Both the position numbers and the translations under genes were made by a program. 64,000 nt of DNA, taken from assembly GCA_030584065.1 (NCBI GenBank), contig CP129489.1, forward strand, positions 2,833,497 through 2,897,496, read 5' to 3'. The notes beneath the pieces were generated by a model. The model saw nothing but the letters and a program-made list of their open reading frames with translations. It searched no databases and was not told the origin of the DNA. Shown here one piece after another: positions 16,769 to 26,829 of the stretch; positions within the stretch are counted from its first letter, which is position 1, and each line of letters begins with the position of its first letter. Source of the DNA: Flavobacteriales bacterium (lineage in GTDB: Bacteria; Bacteroidota; Bacteroidia; Flavobacteriales_F; PHOS-HE28).

Positions 16769-19207
16769 TCACCAGTGCACCCGCAGGCTGATCTGCGCAT
16801 TGCGCCCTGGTGCGCTCACCCCGCTGGCAAAGGTGCGGTAATGATGGTCGGCGATGTTCTCCATGGCGGCCTGCAGCTGGAGGCGGCTGCTGAGGGCGAA
16901 GGAGCAGCGGGCATTGATGGTCCACCAAGCGGGCGTGCCATCGGGCGTGGCATACTGCAGGTTGTCCTCGCTCCCCGGGGTGGCATCCGTATCGGAAAGC
17001 CGCTTCCAGCCATTGAAGAGCGCATAGGCCTCCGCCTCCAGCCGGTTCGCGCGCAGGAGCAGGCCGGCCCGGCCATAGGTTGGGGGCACATGGTCCAAGG
17101 GGCGGGGTCCGCCTGCGGTCCGCACGCGGCCGTAGGTGTGCGTAAGCCCCGCAGTGAGCAGCAGCGCCTTGGTGACGGCCAGCGAGAGTCTGCCCTGTGC
17201 GCCGAGCAAGTAGGCCTGCCGGGCATTCGTTAAGGCTGTTACGCGGCTCAAGGTGCCGTCATAGTCGATGCTATCGAGGCCGTTGTAGCGAAAGGGCTCC
17301 ACCACCAGCGCATCCATGTACCAGGTGCGGAAGGCGACCGCCTCCACATGCAACCGCTCGCCGATGGTCCTGGCTGCACCCGCCTCGAGATTGACGGTGC
17401 GTTCCGGGCGCAGGTCAGGATTAGGGACGACCACCGTGCCCGGCGTGCTGTCGAAGACCTTGGCCAGGTCATCCACGTTGGGCGCGCGGAACCCCGAACT
17501 CAGCAGGGCGGTGAAACGCCAGCCGGTGCTGGTGGTGAATACGGCTCCGAGGCGGCCGTTGAGGGCCGCATTGCGCTGCGTGAACCGCCCTTGCAGGAAG
17601 CGGTAGCCCTGGTCGTCATCGAAGCGGGCTTGCAGGCCGACGTGACTTGCGCGCAAGCCGCCGGTAAGCACCCAGTGCTCACCCAAGCTCACCGCATCGA
17701 TGGCATAGGCAGCGAAGCTGCTCATCGCAGCGCCACCGCTGGGATAGCGGGTGCCGAGGTAGGTGCGTTCCCCGGTGCTGATGTGCTCGCGATGCGCCTC
17801 GGATCCCACGCTGTTCGCATACGCCTCAGCGCCGTAGCGCAGCTGGTGGCGGCCATGTCGCTTCTCGAAGTCGACGCTCAGGCCCAGCACCTGCACCCGC
17901 TCGAAGCGGCGGCCGATGCGGCTGCTCCCGAAGCTCCGGGAGTGCCGGCTCTGAGCGATGGCCTGGTAGGACGGTGTGAGGCGCATCCGGCCGAAGGCCC
18001 CCTGTGCGCGCTGGGCCTCCAGGGTGTAGGCCAGCAGGAACCGCTGCTGCGGCCCATAGTACCACTCGCTGTAGGCCGGGATGATCCGGCCCGAGCTGTC
18101 TGCGGCGTACTCGCTCAGTCGATCGTAGCGGGGAATGGCGCTGCTCGTGCTCAGCTGAGCGTTCACCGTATGCATCACCGCACCGGTCCGCAGCCGAAGC
18201 TTCTGCAGGATGTCGAGCTGCTCATAGCCGGTCGGGGCCTGTACCCGGTGGTCGGGGTTGGCGAACACGGAATCGCGGCCATCGATGGTGCGCACCACGA
18301 AGGGCTTCACGCCCCAGTCACCGTAACGGGGATCGCGCACGGAGCCGGCGCGCAGATCGCCGAATCCACTGGCCGTGATGCTGGTGAGCGACGCGATCCG
18401 CCTTCTGCGCAGCTCCAGCGTGGCACTGCCGGTGCGCTCCCCATTGGCGGAGCTCAAGCGCAGCAGCGCCGCACCATGGAGGCCCGTGCCCGTGGTGTCG
18501 CGGAATCGGGGTTGGCGGGTAATGAGGTGGATGACCCCGCCCAGCGCATCGCTGCCGTACACCACCGAGCCCGGCCCGCTGATCACTTCGATGCGCGCCA
18601 AGGCGTTCTGGTCCACGGTCATCAGATCCTGCAAATGGCCGGCGCGGTAAATGGCGTTGTTGAGCCTTACGCCGTCCACGACGAGCAGGACCCTGCTCGC
18701 CTCGAAGCCGCGGATCACCGGACTGCCACCGCCCATCTGACTGCGCTGCACGTAGAGCGTGCCGCTGCTCTCCAGCAGGCCAGGCGTGGTCGGCTGGTTC
18801 AGGAAGCCCATCCGCTCTCGCCCGATAGCATCCACCTGCTCCGGCACGTCGCGTCTGCGGTCCTCGAAGCGGTTGGCGGAGATGACGACCTCATCCAGCC
18901 CAACGGCCTGGCGCTGCAGCCGCACGATCGCGCCGTCCTGCGCATCCGGGGCTATTGATGCCGGCAGGTAGCCGAGGTGCGCAACGCGGATCGCACGCGC
19001 TGCTGCGAAGCCTGCGATGGAGGCCCGGCCCTTGGCGTCGGTGGTGGCGGCGGTCCCCGGCAGGTCGCTGGTCAGGTGCGCCCCTTCCAATGGCAGCAGC
19101 GAACTGGCATCCACCACCGTTATCGTCTGCGCAGCGATGGGGCCTGAGCCCGCGATGAGCAGCAGGATGCATGCGGCGCGCAGCCGTTCGTGGAAGTTCA
19201 GCCCCAT
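16769..19207 (-). CDS. TonB-dependent outer membrane receptor
   Basis: The 812-residue protein has a signal peptide (residues 1-26, ending PIAAQ), a carboxypeptidase-like regulatory domain (about 27-100), a plug domain ([13 protein letters not shown] through [16 protein letters not shown], about 110-230) and a 22-strand-type barrel ending in an aromatic residue (ISLRVHW). Such receptors import siderophores, vitamin B12, metals or glycans. No SusD partner is present, which favours a siderophore, heme or cobalamin-like ligand, but the ligand is not known. Its ATG at 19207 overlaps the end of the DUF6427 gene by ten bases. Confidence 0.92.
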   Translation of the reverse strand: MGLNFHERLRAACILLLIAGSGPIAAQTITVVDASSLLPLEGAHLTSDLPGTAATTDAKGRASIAGFAAARAIRVAHLGYLPASIAPDAQDGAIVRLQRQAVGLDEVVISANRFEDRRRDVPEQVDAIGRERMGFLNQPTTPGLLESSGTLYVQRSQMGGGSPVIRGFEASRVLLVVDGVRLNNAIYRAGHLQDLMTVDQNALARIEVISGPGSVVYGSDALGGVIHLITRQPRFRDTTGTGLHGAALLRLSSANGERTGSATLELRRRRIASLTSITASGFGDLRAGSVRDPRYGDWGVKPFVVRTIDGRDSVFANPDHRVQAPTGYEQLDILQKLRLRTGAVMHTVNAQLSTSSAIPRYDRLSEYAADSSGRIIPAYSEWYYGPQQRFLLAYTLEAQRAQGAFGRMRLTPSYQAIAQSRHSRSFGSSRIGRRFERVQVLGLSVDFEKRHGRHQLRYGAEAYANSVGSEAHREHISTGERTYLGTRYPSGGAAMSSFAAYAIDAVSLGEHWVLTGGLRASHVGLQARFDDDQGYRFLQGRFTQRNAALNGRLGAVFTTSTGWRFTALLSSGFRAPNVDDLAKVFDSTPGTVVVPNPDLRPERTVNLEAGAARTIGERLHVEAVAFRTWYMDALVVEPFRYNGLDSIDYDGTLSRVTALTNARQAYLLGAQGRLSLAVTKALLLTAGLTHTYGRVRTAGGPRPLDHVPPTYGRAGLLLRANRLEAEAYALFNGWKRLSDTDATPGSEDNLQYATPDGTPAWWTINARCSFALSSRLQLQAAMENIADHHYRTFASGVSAPGRNAQISLRVHW

Positions 19208-20163
19208 CGTATCCAGAGCGCCAGGACCGCAAGGCTCCAGGCTGCCGCCTCGCCCAGCCAGGCTCGGCGGGGATTGAGCAGCAGGTAGGAGACCAGGACC
19301 GCTGCCGGCACGGCGGGAAGCACAGCGGGGAACCCACCCTTGAGCAGCGCGAGCAGCGCCATGACCACCGCCAGCGCCAAGGCCAGCGCCATGAGCGCCG
19401 ACCGCAGGTTCTTCCCGCGCATCACGCTCTGCGCATAGCTGCGGAAGAATGCCGCGAAGCCGAGCAGGAGCAGCAGTGCCAGCAAAGCGATGAATGCGAG
19501 ACGGATCCCGCCCACGGCCACGAAGGGATGCGGATCGTCCGGCATCACGGTGAGCAGGGGCCGCCAAGGCAGCTCACCGGCCAAGCGGAGCACCCCCCAA
19601 GCGAAGTAGAAGACCAGGACCATGGCCAGTACCGGCAACGCATACTCCCGCCAAGCGAAGGGACGGATCACGGAGGTCGATGCCCAGAGGACCGCCAAGA
19701 GAAAGGCATAAGGCAGGTAACATAGCGCGGCGAGTCCGAGCAGCAGGCCAGCATCGAACAATGGCGACAAGGCCGTGCCGGTGTTGGTGATGGCCCACCC
19801 ACGCCGCATGGCCATGAGCACGAACGGCATGCCCAGCAGGGCGGGATCGAAGCAGCCGAGCCCGCCAAGGCCGGCCAGGATCACCGGCAAGAGGACCACG
19901 GCGAGGTGATTGCGGCGATCCAGGAGCTCCAAAGCATTGAGCAATGCGGCGAGCTGGATTGCCACCAGCGCTACCAGGACAAGCCCGGCCAGCGTCCTCG
20001 ACCATGGGGCGGTGAGCCAGCTGCCGACGAGGGCAGCCAGCGGCATGACCGGCTGGGAGACCGTCGGGGCCTGCCAGAACGCCGGGGCGAACAGCAGCGC
20101 GGTCACCACTGGCGCCGCCAGCAGCACGGCCGGCTGATTGCTACGGAAGAATGCGGCAAGCAT
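19198..20163 (-). CDS. DUF6427 family multi-pass membrane protein
   Basis: The 321-residue product is strongly hydrophobic with about eight to ten membrane helices, beginning MLAAFFRSNQPAVLLAAP, which matches the DUF6427 pattern. In Flavobacteriia this family typically lies next to a small DUF6341 protein and purD, as here. Function is unknown. The ATG at 20163 fits the family; the longer frame to 20268 lies in the promoter region of the divergent gene. Its stop overlaps the start of the TonB receptor gene. Confidence 0.8.
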   Translation of the reverse strand: MLAAFFRSNQPAVLLAAPVVTALLFAPAFWQAPTVSQPVMPLAALVGSWLTAPWSRTLAGLVLVALVAIQLAALLNALELLDRRNHLAVVLLPVILAGLGGLGCFDPALLGMPFVLMAMRRGWAITNTGTALSPLFDAGLLLGLAALCYLPYAFLLAVLWASTSVIRPFAWREYALPVLAMVLVFYFAWGVLRLAGELPWRPLLTVMPDDPHPFVAVGGIRLAFIALLALLLLLGFAAFFRSYAQSVMRGKNLRSALMALALALAVVMALLALLKGGFPAVLPAVPAAVLVSYLLLNPRRAWLGEAAAWSLAVLALWIRWG

Positions 20164-20249
20164 GGCGGGTGCGCGAAGGTCGGCAGCGGGGCGATGCCGC
20201 GGAACCGGATTGCGGCGATGGCATGGTGGCCGTTCCAGAAGCCCCGGCC

Positions 20250-20257
20250 TATCTTCG
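20250..20257 (+). promoter_or_regulatory. -7 box TATCTTCG for small membrane gene
   Basis: TATCTTCG lies 22 bases before the ATG at 20280. Confidence 0.45.
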
Positions 20258-20279
20258 CCGCGCCTCAAGCGACCAAGCC

Positions 20280-20459
20280 ATGCAAGACTTCGCGTTCGGC
20301 CTCGGCCATTTCCTGGAGTGGACCTTCACGTTCATCACCGCGCTCGGCTGGGCGCCCGTCTACATGATCTCCGGCCTGCTCTTCGTGGGCCTGGTGTACT
20401 GGCTCAACCAGCAGGGCAGGTACAACCGCAAGGCCAAGGCCGACAATACCCTGGCCTGA
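20280..20459 (+). CDS. Small membrane protein, DUF6341-like
   Basis: The 59-residue product has an amphipathic start (MQDFAFGLGHFLEWTF), a membrane helix at about 24-44 and a basic tail. Size, topology and place between a DUF6427 gene and purD fit DUF6341, a small Flavobacteriia membrane family of unknown function. The ATG is preceded by a TATCTTCG box. The stop is one base from the end of purD on the opposite strand. Confidence 0.65.
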   Translation: MQDFAFGLGHFLEWTFTFITALGWAPVYMISGLLFVGLVYWLNQQGRYNRKAKADNTLA

Positions 20460-20460
20460 T

Positions 20461-21771
20461 TCAGCGGGGCTGCGCAGCCGGCCTGGAGGCGGGCTGCTTC
20501 ACCAGGTCATGCCCGATGTCATCGCGCATGTACTTCCCTTCATAGGCGATTACCGCTGCGGCGCGATAGGCCGAGGCGATGGCGGACTCCAGGTCCTTCC
20601 CCATGCCCGTGACGGCCATGATGCGGCCTCCGCTCGTGACCAGCCGTTCGCCCACCTGCTTCGTGCCGGCCTGGAACACGTAGGCGTCGCGTACCAGTTC
20701 CAAGCCCCCCACCTCCATGCCGGTCTCATGCTCCCCGGGGTAGCCTTCCGCTGCCAGCACGATGCTCACCGCCGTCCGGTCATCCACATCCACATGCCGC
20801 TCGCTGAGGGTGCCGGTGGCGATGCCTTCGAAGAGGTCGAGAAGATCGCTCTTCAGCCGTGGCAGGATGGCCTGGGTCTCGGGATCGCCCAAGCGCACGT
20901 TGTATTCGATCACGTACGGCTCGCCATCCACGTTCATCAGGCCCATGAAGAGGAAGCCGCAATAGGGGATGCCGTCCTTCTTCAGGCCGCGTACCGTTGG
21001 GGCGGCGATGCGATCGTGCACCTTCTGCATGAATTCCTTGTCGGCGAACGGCACCGGCGATACGGCACCCATGCCGCCTGTGTTGGGGCCGGTATCCCCG
21101 CGGCCGATGCGCTTGTAGTCCTTGGCGGCAGGCAGCATCTTGAATGAGTCCCCATCGGTGATGAGGAAGGCGCTGCACTCGATGCCCTTGAGGTGCTGCT
21201 CGATCACCACGCGCTCGCCGGCTTCGCCGAAGCGCCCCTGCTGCAGCATCTCGCGCAGGGCCTTCGCGGCCTCCTTCTTGTCGTTGGTAATCACCACGCC
21301 CTTGCCCGCGGCCAGGCCATCGGCCTTCACCACATAGGGCGCATTCACGCGGTCGAGATGATCGAGCGCCTCCTGCAGCTGTCCCTTCACGAAGGTGCGG
21401 TGCGCGGCCGTTGGGATGTTGTGACGGAACATGAACTCCTTGGCGAAGTCCTTGCTGCCTTCGAGCCGGGCGCCCTCTGCCTTGGGGCCGATTACGGTGA
21501 CCCCCTTCAGCTCGGGATCAGCGGCGATCCGGTCGTGCAGCCCGGCAACCAGCGGTGCCTCCGGCCCCACCACCACGATCCGGATGCGCTTCTCGAGCAG
21601 GAAGCTCCGCAAGGCCTTCGGATCATGCAGGGCGATCTCCGCGTTGCGGCCATGGCGCACGGTGCCGGGGTTCCCGGGGGCCACATAGAGCTCATCGAGG
21701 AGGGAGCTCTGCGCGATCTTCCACGCGAGCGCATGCTCGCGGCCGCCGCTGCCGATCAGAAGGACGTTCAT
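20461..21771 (-). CDS. purD: Phosphoribosylamine--glycine ligase
   Basis: The 436-residue PurD (GAR synthetase) joins glycine to phosphoribosylamine in purine synthesis. It begins MNVLLIGSGGREHALAWKI, contains the ATP-grasp core (PYVVKADGLAAGKGVVI, GDTGPNTGGMG) and the metal-binding EYNVRLGDPETQ. The start at 21771 matches the family; eleven more in-frame codons upstream are probably not used. A short Pro/Ala-rich tail follows the conserved end. Confidence 0.96.
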   Translation of the reverse strand: MNVLLIGSGGREHALAWKIAQSSLLDELYVAPGNPGTVRHGRNAEIALHDPKALRSFLLEKRIRIVVVGPEAPLVAGLHDRIAADPELKGVTVIGPKAEGARLEGSKDFAKEFMFRHNIPTAAHRTFVKGQLQEALDHLDRVNAPYVVKADGLAAGKGVVITNDKKEAAKALREMLQQGRFGEAGERVVIEQHLKGIECSAFLITDGDSFKMLPAAKDYKRIGRGDTGPNTGGMGAVSPVPFADKEFMQKVHDRIAAPTVRGLKKDGIPYCGFLFMGLMNVDGEPYVIEYNVRLGDPETQAILPRLKSDLLDLFEGIATGTLSERHVDVDDRTAVSIVLAAEGYPGEHETGMEVGGLELVRDAYVFQAGTKQVGERLVTSGGRIMAVTGMGKDLESAIASAYRAAAVIAYEGKYMRDDIGHDLVKQPASRPAAQPR

Positions 21772-21897
21772 CGGGGATGCCTTTCCTGCAAAGGAAACCC
21801 CCAACAGCCGGTCCGGGCGCCCGAATTATCAACGGATCTCCGGAGCCGCCGCGCTGCGCCGCGCCCGGGCCGCGGCGTCGGACACGGTGGAAAACAA

Positions 21898-21931
21898 GAT
21901 GCCCGCCCTGCGCAGGCGCGTGGCGGGCATC
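21898..21931 (-). terminator. Intrinsic terminator after thioredoxin-fold gene
   Basis: GATGCCCGCC and GGCGGGCATC form a 10-bp perfect stem with a 14-base loop. On the minus strand it is followed by TTGTTTTCC and lies 16 bases after the stop at 21947. Confidence 0.75.
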
Positions 21932-21946
21932 CATGAAGAGCAGTGC

Positions 21947-22579
21947 TCAGTGCTTGTGCGGCATGCGCTTGATGCTGCAGCCGATGTTGCGGGTGATGCC
22001 CGGATCGATGGCCTTGCCCTCCGCGAGGTTCGCGATGGCATTGTGCAGCCACTTCTCCTTCACCTCCGCAGCCTTTGCCACGTTGTCATCGATGGCGCCC
22101 TTGTAAACGAGCTTCATCTCCTTGTCGAAGAGGAAGACATGGGGCGTCGTGCGCGCACCGAAAGCGTCGGCCACGGCATGGCCCTCATCGAGCAGGTACG
22201 CGCCACGGTAGCCCTTTTCCTTGTAGCGCGCCTGCATATCCGCGAATGAATCACCGGCATCGCGCTTCGCCTCGTTGCTGTTCACGAAGGCCACGCCCAC
22301 GCCGTAGCGCTGCGCGAAGGCCGCCAGCTCAGGATAGCGGCCCTCCCATCCCTCGCTGCCCTCGGAGCCCACTACGAACGGACAGGTATTGCATGAGAAG
22401 ATGACCAGCAAGCCCTTGGAACCGACCAGGTCCTTGAGCGCCATGGATCGGCCGGAGACATCCTTCATGGCGTGCTCGCCCTTGGGCAGGGCAGCGCCCA
22501 GCTGGAGATCGGGCAGGGGGTCGTGGGGTGCAACGGCCAGCAGGCCCATGGCAGCGGTGGCAGCGATTTTCAGCAGCAT
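21947..22579 (-). CDS. Secreted thioredoxin-fold (redoxin) protein
   Basis: The 210-residue protein has a signal peptide (residues 1-16) and an AhpC/TSA-type thioredoxin fold. The active-site motif is CNTC in FSCNTCPFV, with the cis-Pro region TTPHVFLFD. This subgroup (thioredoxin family with SCNTCP) is common in Bacteroidota and planctomycetes and is thought to act in periplasmic thiol redox reactions; the substrate is unknown. A TAACTTGC box at 22602-22609 and a clear terminator bracket it, so it is probably monocistronic. Confidence 0.85.
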   Translation of the reverse strand: MLLKIAATAAMGLLAVAPHDPLPDLQLGAALPKGEHAMKDVSGRSMALKDLVGSKGLLVIFSCNTCPFVVGSEGSEGWEGRYPELAAFAQRYGVGVAFVNSNEAKRDAGDSFADMQARYKEKGYRGAYLLDEGHAVADAFGARTTPHVFLFDKEMKLVYKGAIDDNVAKAAEVKEKWLHNAIANLAEGKAIDPGITRNIGCSIKRMPHKH

Positions 22580-22912
22580 GGTTTGAAGGTGAGATAAGGT
22601 GGCAAGTTAACGCGGCCCCCCCGGCTCCCGTTCGGCGCGTTCACAAGGCTTAACGACCAGGGCATGGCACCCGTCCTGGCTACCAGCCCCGGAGAGGGGC
22701 CGGTCGCGCACGCAGCGCTTCAGCGTGATGGGCGGCATCGCTTACACCCGCGCTGCGGGAACGGGTGATCCGGTGCAGCTTCAATGGAAGCATGCAGGAG
22801 CCTTAAGGCCCCCGGCCATGAACGGTGGCGCTGGGCTGAAGCGGGGGCAGGGCCGATCCACGTGGTGCGCTCAACCACCGCAGCACCGGCGCTGCGCCCG
22901 GTCCGCACAGGG
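22580..22912. other. Intergenic region, no gene recognised
   Basis: These 333 bases between two minus-strand genes hold the candidate -7 box (TAACTTGC, 22602-22609) of the thioredoxin-fold gene and an imperfect GC-rich hairpin around 22688-22702. The short open frames here lack any family resemblance and look like chance frames. No RNA gene is visible. Confidence 0.4.
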
Positions 22913-24454
22913 TCAGAGCGGGATGTTCCCGTGCTTCTTGCGGGGGAGCTTGTCCACCTTGTTGCGCAGCATGTCCAGGGCGGCCATCACCTTCAAGCGG
23001 GTCTGCGATGGGCGGATCACCTCGTCCACATAGCCGCGCGCGGCCGCCTCGTAGGGGTTGGCGAACTGCTCCCTGTACTGGGACTCCTTCTCCTGCCACT
23101 TCGCTGCGGGGTCATCGGCCTTGGCAATCTCGCCCTTGAAGATGATCTCGGCAGCGCCCTTGGCGCCCATGACGGCGATCTCCGCACTGGGCCAGGCGAA
23201 GTTCATGTCGCAGCCGATGTGCTTGCTGTTCATCACATCGTACGCGCCGCCGTAGGCCTTGCGCGTGATGACCGTGATGCGGGGTACGGTGGCCTCGCTG
23301 AACGCATAGAGGAGCTTGGCGCCGTGGTTGATGATGCCGCGCCACTCCTGGTCGGTTCCCGGCAGGAAGCCCGGAACATCCACGAACACGAGCAGGGGGA
23401 TGTTATAGGCATCGCAGAAGCGGACGAAGCGGGCGGCCTTGATGGAGGCATCGATGTCGAGCACGCCGGCAAGCACCGCGGGCTGGTTGGCCACGCAGCC
23501 CACCGTGCGGCCTCCCACCCGGGCGAAGCCGATCACCATGTTGCGGGCGTACTCGGCGTGCACCTCCATGCTGCTGTCCGGGTCGATCACGGCGTTCATC
23601 ACCTGGCGGATGTCGTAGGGATGATTGGGGTTCTCTGGGATAATCGCATCCAACTCGGGCCGCAGCTCATCGCCCGGCGTGTAGGGCAGCACGGGGGGCT
23701 CCTCCTCGCAGTTGCTGGGGATGTAGCCCACCAGCTGGCGCAGCTGCCGGATGGCCTCGATCTCGTTCGCGGCCGTGAAATGGGCCACGCCGCTCTTGCT
23801 GGCGTGGGTGCTTGCGCCACCGAGGTCCTCGCTGCTCACTTCCTCGTGCGTAACGGTCTTCACCACATTGGGGCCGGTGACGAACATGTAGCTGGTGCCC
23901 TCGGCCATGAGCACGAAATCGGTGAGGGCAGGACTGTAGACGGCCCCACCGGCGCAAGGGCCGAGGATGGCGCTGATCTGCGGGATGACACCGCTCGCCC
24001 TGACGTTGCGGAAGAAGATATCGGCATAGCCGCCCAGCGAAACAACGCCCTCCTGGATGCGCGCCCCGCCGCTGTCGTTGAGCCCGATCACTGGGGCACC
24101 GTTCTGCATGGCCAGGTCCATCACGCGGCAGATCTTCTGGGCATGCGCCTCTGCCAGCGAGCCGCCCAGGACGGTGAAGTCCTGCGAGAACACGTACACC
24201 AGGCGCCCGTCGATGGTGCCATAGCCGGTCACCACGCCATCTCCGAGGAACTTCTGCTTGTCCAGCCCGAAATTGGTGCTGCGGTGGGTCACCAGCTGGC
24301 CGATCTCCTGGAAGCTCCCTTCATCCAGGAGGAGGTGCACGCGCTCCCTCGCGGTGAGCTTGCCCTTCCCGTGCTGCGCTTCGATGCGCTCCTTGCCGCC
24401 GCCCTCCAGGGCCTTGGCGATCCGTGCCTCCAATGCGTCGAACTGCTCCTTCAT
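22913..24454 (-). CDS. Acyl-CoA carboxylase carboxyltransferase, beta subunit
   Basis: The 513-residue protein is a biotin-dependent carboxyltransferase of the propionyl-CoA carboxylase beta / methylmalonyl-CoA decarboxylase alpha type. It shows [17 protein letters not shown], the acyl-CoA site around GGARIQEGV and [11 protein letters not shown], and the biotin-carboxybiotin site near [15 protein letters not shown]. It transfers CO2 from carboxybiotin to a short-chain acyl-CoA, probably propionyl-CoA, and would need a biotin carboxylase and BCCP partner; accB and accC at 50618-52610 are separate. A TACATTCG box lies 33 bases upstream. Confidence 0.92.
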   Translation of the reverse strand: MKEQFDALEARIAKALEGGGKERIEAQHGKGKLTARERVHLLLDEGSFQEIGQLVTHRSTNFGLDKQKFLGDGVVTGYGTIDGRLVYVFSQDFTVLGGSLAEAHAQKICRVMDLAMQNGAPVIGLNDSGGARIQEGVVSLGGYADIFFRNVRASGVIPQISAILGPCAGGAVYSPALTDFVLMAEGTSYMFVTGPNVVKTVTHEEVSSEDLGGASTHASKSGVAHFTAANEIEAIRQLRQLVGYIPSNCEEEPPVLPYTPGDELRPELDAIIPENPNHPYDIRQVMNAVIDPDSSMEVHAEYARNMVIGFARVGGRTVGCVANQPAVLAGVLDIDASIKAARFVRFCDAYNIPLLVFVDVPGFLPGTDQEWRGIINHGAKLLYAFSEATVPRITVITRKAYGGAYDVMNSKHIGCDMNFAWPSAEIAVMGAKGAAEIIFKGEIAKADDPAAKWQEKESQYREQFANPYEAAARGYVDEVIRPSQTRLKVMAALDMLRNKVDKLPRKKHGNIPL

Positions 24455-24487
24455 GGTCCTATGGTGCCGCGGGGATGGCGGACGCCG

Positions 24488-24495
24488 CGAATGTA
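24488..24495 (-). promoter_or_regulatory. -7 box TACATTCG for carboxyltransferase gene
   Basis: The minus strand reads TACATTCG, 33 bases before the ATG at 24454. Confidence 0.45.
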
Positions 24496-24534
24496 GCCGG
24501 GACCGGAACGCCCTTCATATGCCGCTCTCCTGCG

Positions 24535-24542
24535 TACTTTGG
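24535..24542 (+). promoter_or_regulatory. -7 box TACTTTGG for NIT-HAMP kinase
   Basis: TACTTTGG ends five bases before the ATG at 24548 and is divergent from the carboxyltransferase promoter. It predicts a leaderless transcript. Confidence 0.5.
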
Positions 24543-24547
24543 GATCG

Positions 24548-26461
24548 ATGAAGTGGCGGTTCGCCGACCTGCCGGTGCGCACCAAGTTCATGGTGACGCT
24601 GGGCATCCCCATGCTGGGCATGGTGCTGCTCATCGGCAAGCAGGTGGACAGCAGCCTGAAGCGGCTGGATGTGATGGAGTACATCAACCAGCAAGGGCGC
24701 ATCATGGGCCTGCACGCCAACGTGGTGCATGAGATCCAACGCGAGAGCGCCCTTTCCGTTGGCTACCTGAGCGGCATGAACGTGCTGCCCATGAAGCTCG
24801 AGCTCCAATACGCGCGCACCGATGGCGCGCTGGGCACCTTGGAGATGCCGGGCATGCCCGCCGGCGCGGCCGTCTCGGGCTCCCGCCCCTTCGATGGGCT
24901 CCACATCCTCCGGCAGCGCGTCCGCGACCGACGGATCGACGCCACCTCCGTGAGCTCCGCTTACCGCGCCATGGAGCGGGCGCTGCTCAATGAGCTGGGC
25001 CGTACGGGCAAGCTGCAGCTCGACCCCGGTACGAAGGACCGCCTCTATGCCCACCTGCGGCTGCTGAGCGCCAAGGAGGCCCTCAGCGTCCTGCGCGACA
25101 AGCTCACGATCGGGTACGCCGCGCGGCCAATCGACATCAACGAGGTGGCGGCCCTCAGCGAGCAGGTGTCCGCCTATGAAACGAACATGCTGCTCTTCGA
25201 GCGCGATGCGCCCCCCGAGGTGCTCCGCACCTACCTCGCGGTGTTCCAAGGGGAGGACGTGAACCTCATGCGCTCGCTCATCGGAACAGTGAAGCAGCGC
25301 CGATCGCCCGATCTGGAAATCGCGCCGCGCGACTGGTGGGAGCTGTCGCTCGAAGCCTTGGAGAAGCTCCGGGAGGTGGAGGTGCGGTCGCTCGACCTGA
25401 TCACCCGCAATACGGCCGCCAACTCGCGCGATGCGGAAGTGCGCCTGCTCATCGTGCTGGCGGCCCTGGCCGGGGTGGTCATCGCCGTGTCCATCATGGG
25501 CATCCTCATTACGCGCGGGGTGCGCAGCACGGTGGCCGAGGTGGGGCGCGCCGCACGCTCCATGGCGGTGGGCGATGTGGATGTGAAAGTGGCCGTGAAC
25601 GGGAAGGATGAGATCGGCGAGATGGCCGATGCATTCAACGGCATGGTGGACAACCTGCGGTCCCTGGCCCGCAGCGCCGAGGCCATCGGCAAAGGCGACT
25701 ACGATGTGCCTGTGAACGTGCGCGGCGCACAGGACAAGCTGGGCCTCGCGCTCGCCCGCATGAAGGAGAACCTGAAGGCCGCGCGCATCCGCGACAACGA
25801 GCAGGCGCGCGCCCTCAAGGCGGAGAAGGAGAAGCTGGAAGAGGCGAACCAGCGGATCAGCGTGCTGATCAAGGAGATGCACCATCGGGTGAAGAACAAC
25901 CTGCAGGTGATCGCCAGCCTGTTGCGCCTGCAGGCCGCGTCATTCACCGATGACCGCCTGCAGGAGGCTTTTGACCAGAGCCAGAGCCGTGTCACATCCA
26001 TGGCGCTGATCCATGAGAAGCTCTATAAGGGCGATGAGCTGGCCATGGTGGAGGTGGGCACCTATATCGAGGAGCTCTTCTCCGACCTGGTGCGGGTCAA
26101 CGATGTCGGCGGACGCATCCGCTGGCGCACCGAGGTGGACCAGGGCCTGGCCTTCGGGCTGAGCACCATGGTACCGCTCGGCCTGCTGCTCAACGAGCTC
26201 ATCACCAACTCCTTCAAGCATGCTTTCCACGGCCGCAGCGAGGGGCTCGTCACCCTTTCGATCCACCGGGCCGATGGGGAGGCGTTCGACCTGTTCTATG
26301 CGGACGATGGCACGGGCATCCCACTCGACAAGCTCCAGCCGGATGGCAGCTCGCTGGGCACCTCGCTGATCGAAAGCCTGGTGGAGCAGCTCAACGGGCA
26401 CATGACCGTGCACGGGGACGAGCGCGGCACGCGTTACCAGATCCGGTTCCGGGGAAGGTGA
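24548..26461 (+). CDS. NIT-HAMP sensor histidine kinase (HisKA_2 type)
   Basis: The 637-residue kinase has a membrane helix at about 13-30, a periplasmic helical NIT-like domain (about 45-300, with IQRESALSVGYLSG resembling the nitrate/nitrite-sensor ERG.S...L motif), a second helix at about 307-327, a HAMP domain (about 328-380), a coiled linker, then a HisKA_2 dimerisation box (KEMHHRVKNNLQVIASLLRL) and an HATPase_c with NELITNSFKHAF and DDGTGIP. HisKA_2 kinases signal to stand-alone regulators; none is adjacent. The ATG at 24548 is preferred over the in-frame TTG at 24539, which overlaps the -7 box. Confidence 0.9.
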   Translation: MKWRFADLPVRTKFMVTLGIPMLGMVLLIGKQVDSSLKRLDVMEYINQQGRIMGLHANVVHEIQRESALSVGYLSGMNVLPMKLELQYARTDGALGTLEMPGMPAGAAVSGSRPFDGLHILRQRVRDRRIDATSVSSAYRAMERALLNELGRTGKLQLDPGTKDRLYAHLRLLSAKEALSVLRDKLTIGYAARPIDINEVAALSEQVSAYETNMLLFERDAPPEVLRTYLAVFQGEDVNLMRSLIGTVKQRRSPDLEIAPRDWWELSLEALEKLREVEVRSLDLITRNTAANSRDAEVRLLIVLAALAGVVIAVSIMGILITRGVRSTVAEVGRAARSMAVGDVDVKVAVNGKDEIGEMADAFNGMVDNLRSLARSAEAIGKGDYDVPVNVRGAQDKLGLALARMKENLKAARIRDNEQARALKAEKEKLEEANQRISVLIKEMHHRVKNNLQVIASLLRLQAASFTDDRLQEAFDQSQSRVTSMALIHEKLYKGDELAMVEVGTYIEELFSDLVRVNDVGGRIRWRTEVDQGLAFGLSTMVPLGLLLNELITNSFKHAFHGRSEGLVTLSIHRADGEAFDLFYADDGTGIPLDKLQPDGSSLGTSLIESLVEQLNGHMTVHGDERGTRYQIRFRGR

Positions 26462-26829
26462 ACCCGGGGCAGCACGAAACGCTGAGCGGCTGCGGGGAGA
26501 GCAGCATGAAGAGGATTTCCGCACCCTGCTCGGGATGAAGCAACTCGTTGCACTCCAGTCGTTCGGAACGGGCGACCCGTTCGCCGAGATGAGCCCTGGC
26601 GATGCATCCCCCTCCCGCGCCGATCCGGTCCATCCGGTCGGAGCCATCGCCGTGAAGTGCTGTTAATCCGAGCTCGCGGCGTTCGGCCGCTCTTGGGCTC
26701 ATGCATGAGCCGCCTGCCCTGCGCAAAGGAGGCAGGGCCCTTTCGGGGCCAGGGATCGCGCGCTAACGGGGACCAGCGCCGGCAAAGCATTCCGGCCTTT
26801 GCGCCGGTCAGCTCCGGCTCGCGACCAGG
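26462..26829. other. Intergenic region between convergent genes, no gene recognised
   Basis: These 368 bases hold a 16-base perfect palindrome (GGCTCATGCATGAGCC, 26696-26711) and, near 26776-26806, an imperfect hairpin with CCGGCAAAG and CTTTGCGCCGG arms that could end yebC transcription. No convincing coding frame or RNA gene is seen. Confidence 0.4.

Noticed and set aside
22725..23033. Short plus-strand frame in the gap before the carboxyltransferase gene
   Set aside because: Partly antisense to that gene, no recognisable domain, no promoter or start signal.
26462..26829. Possible small RNA gene in the gap between the kinase and yebC-family genes
   Set aside because: Only a 16-base palindrome and a weak hairpin are seen; no promoter-terminator pair frames an RNA.
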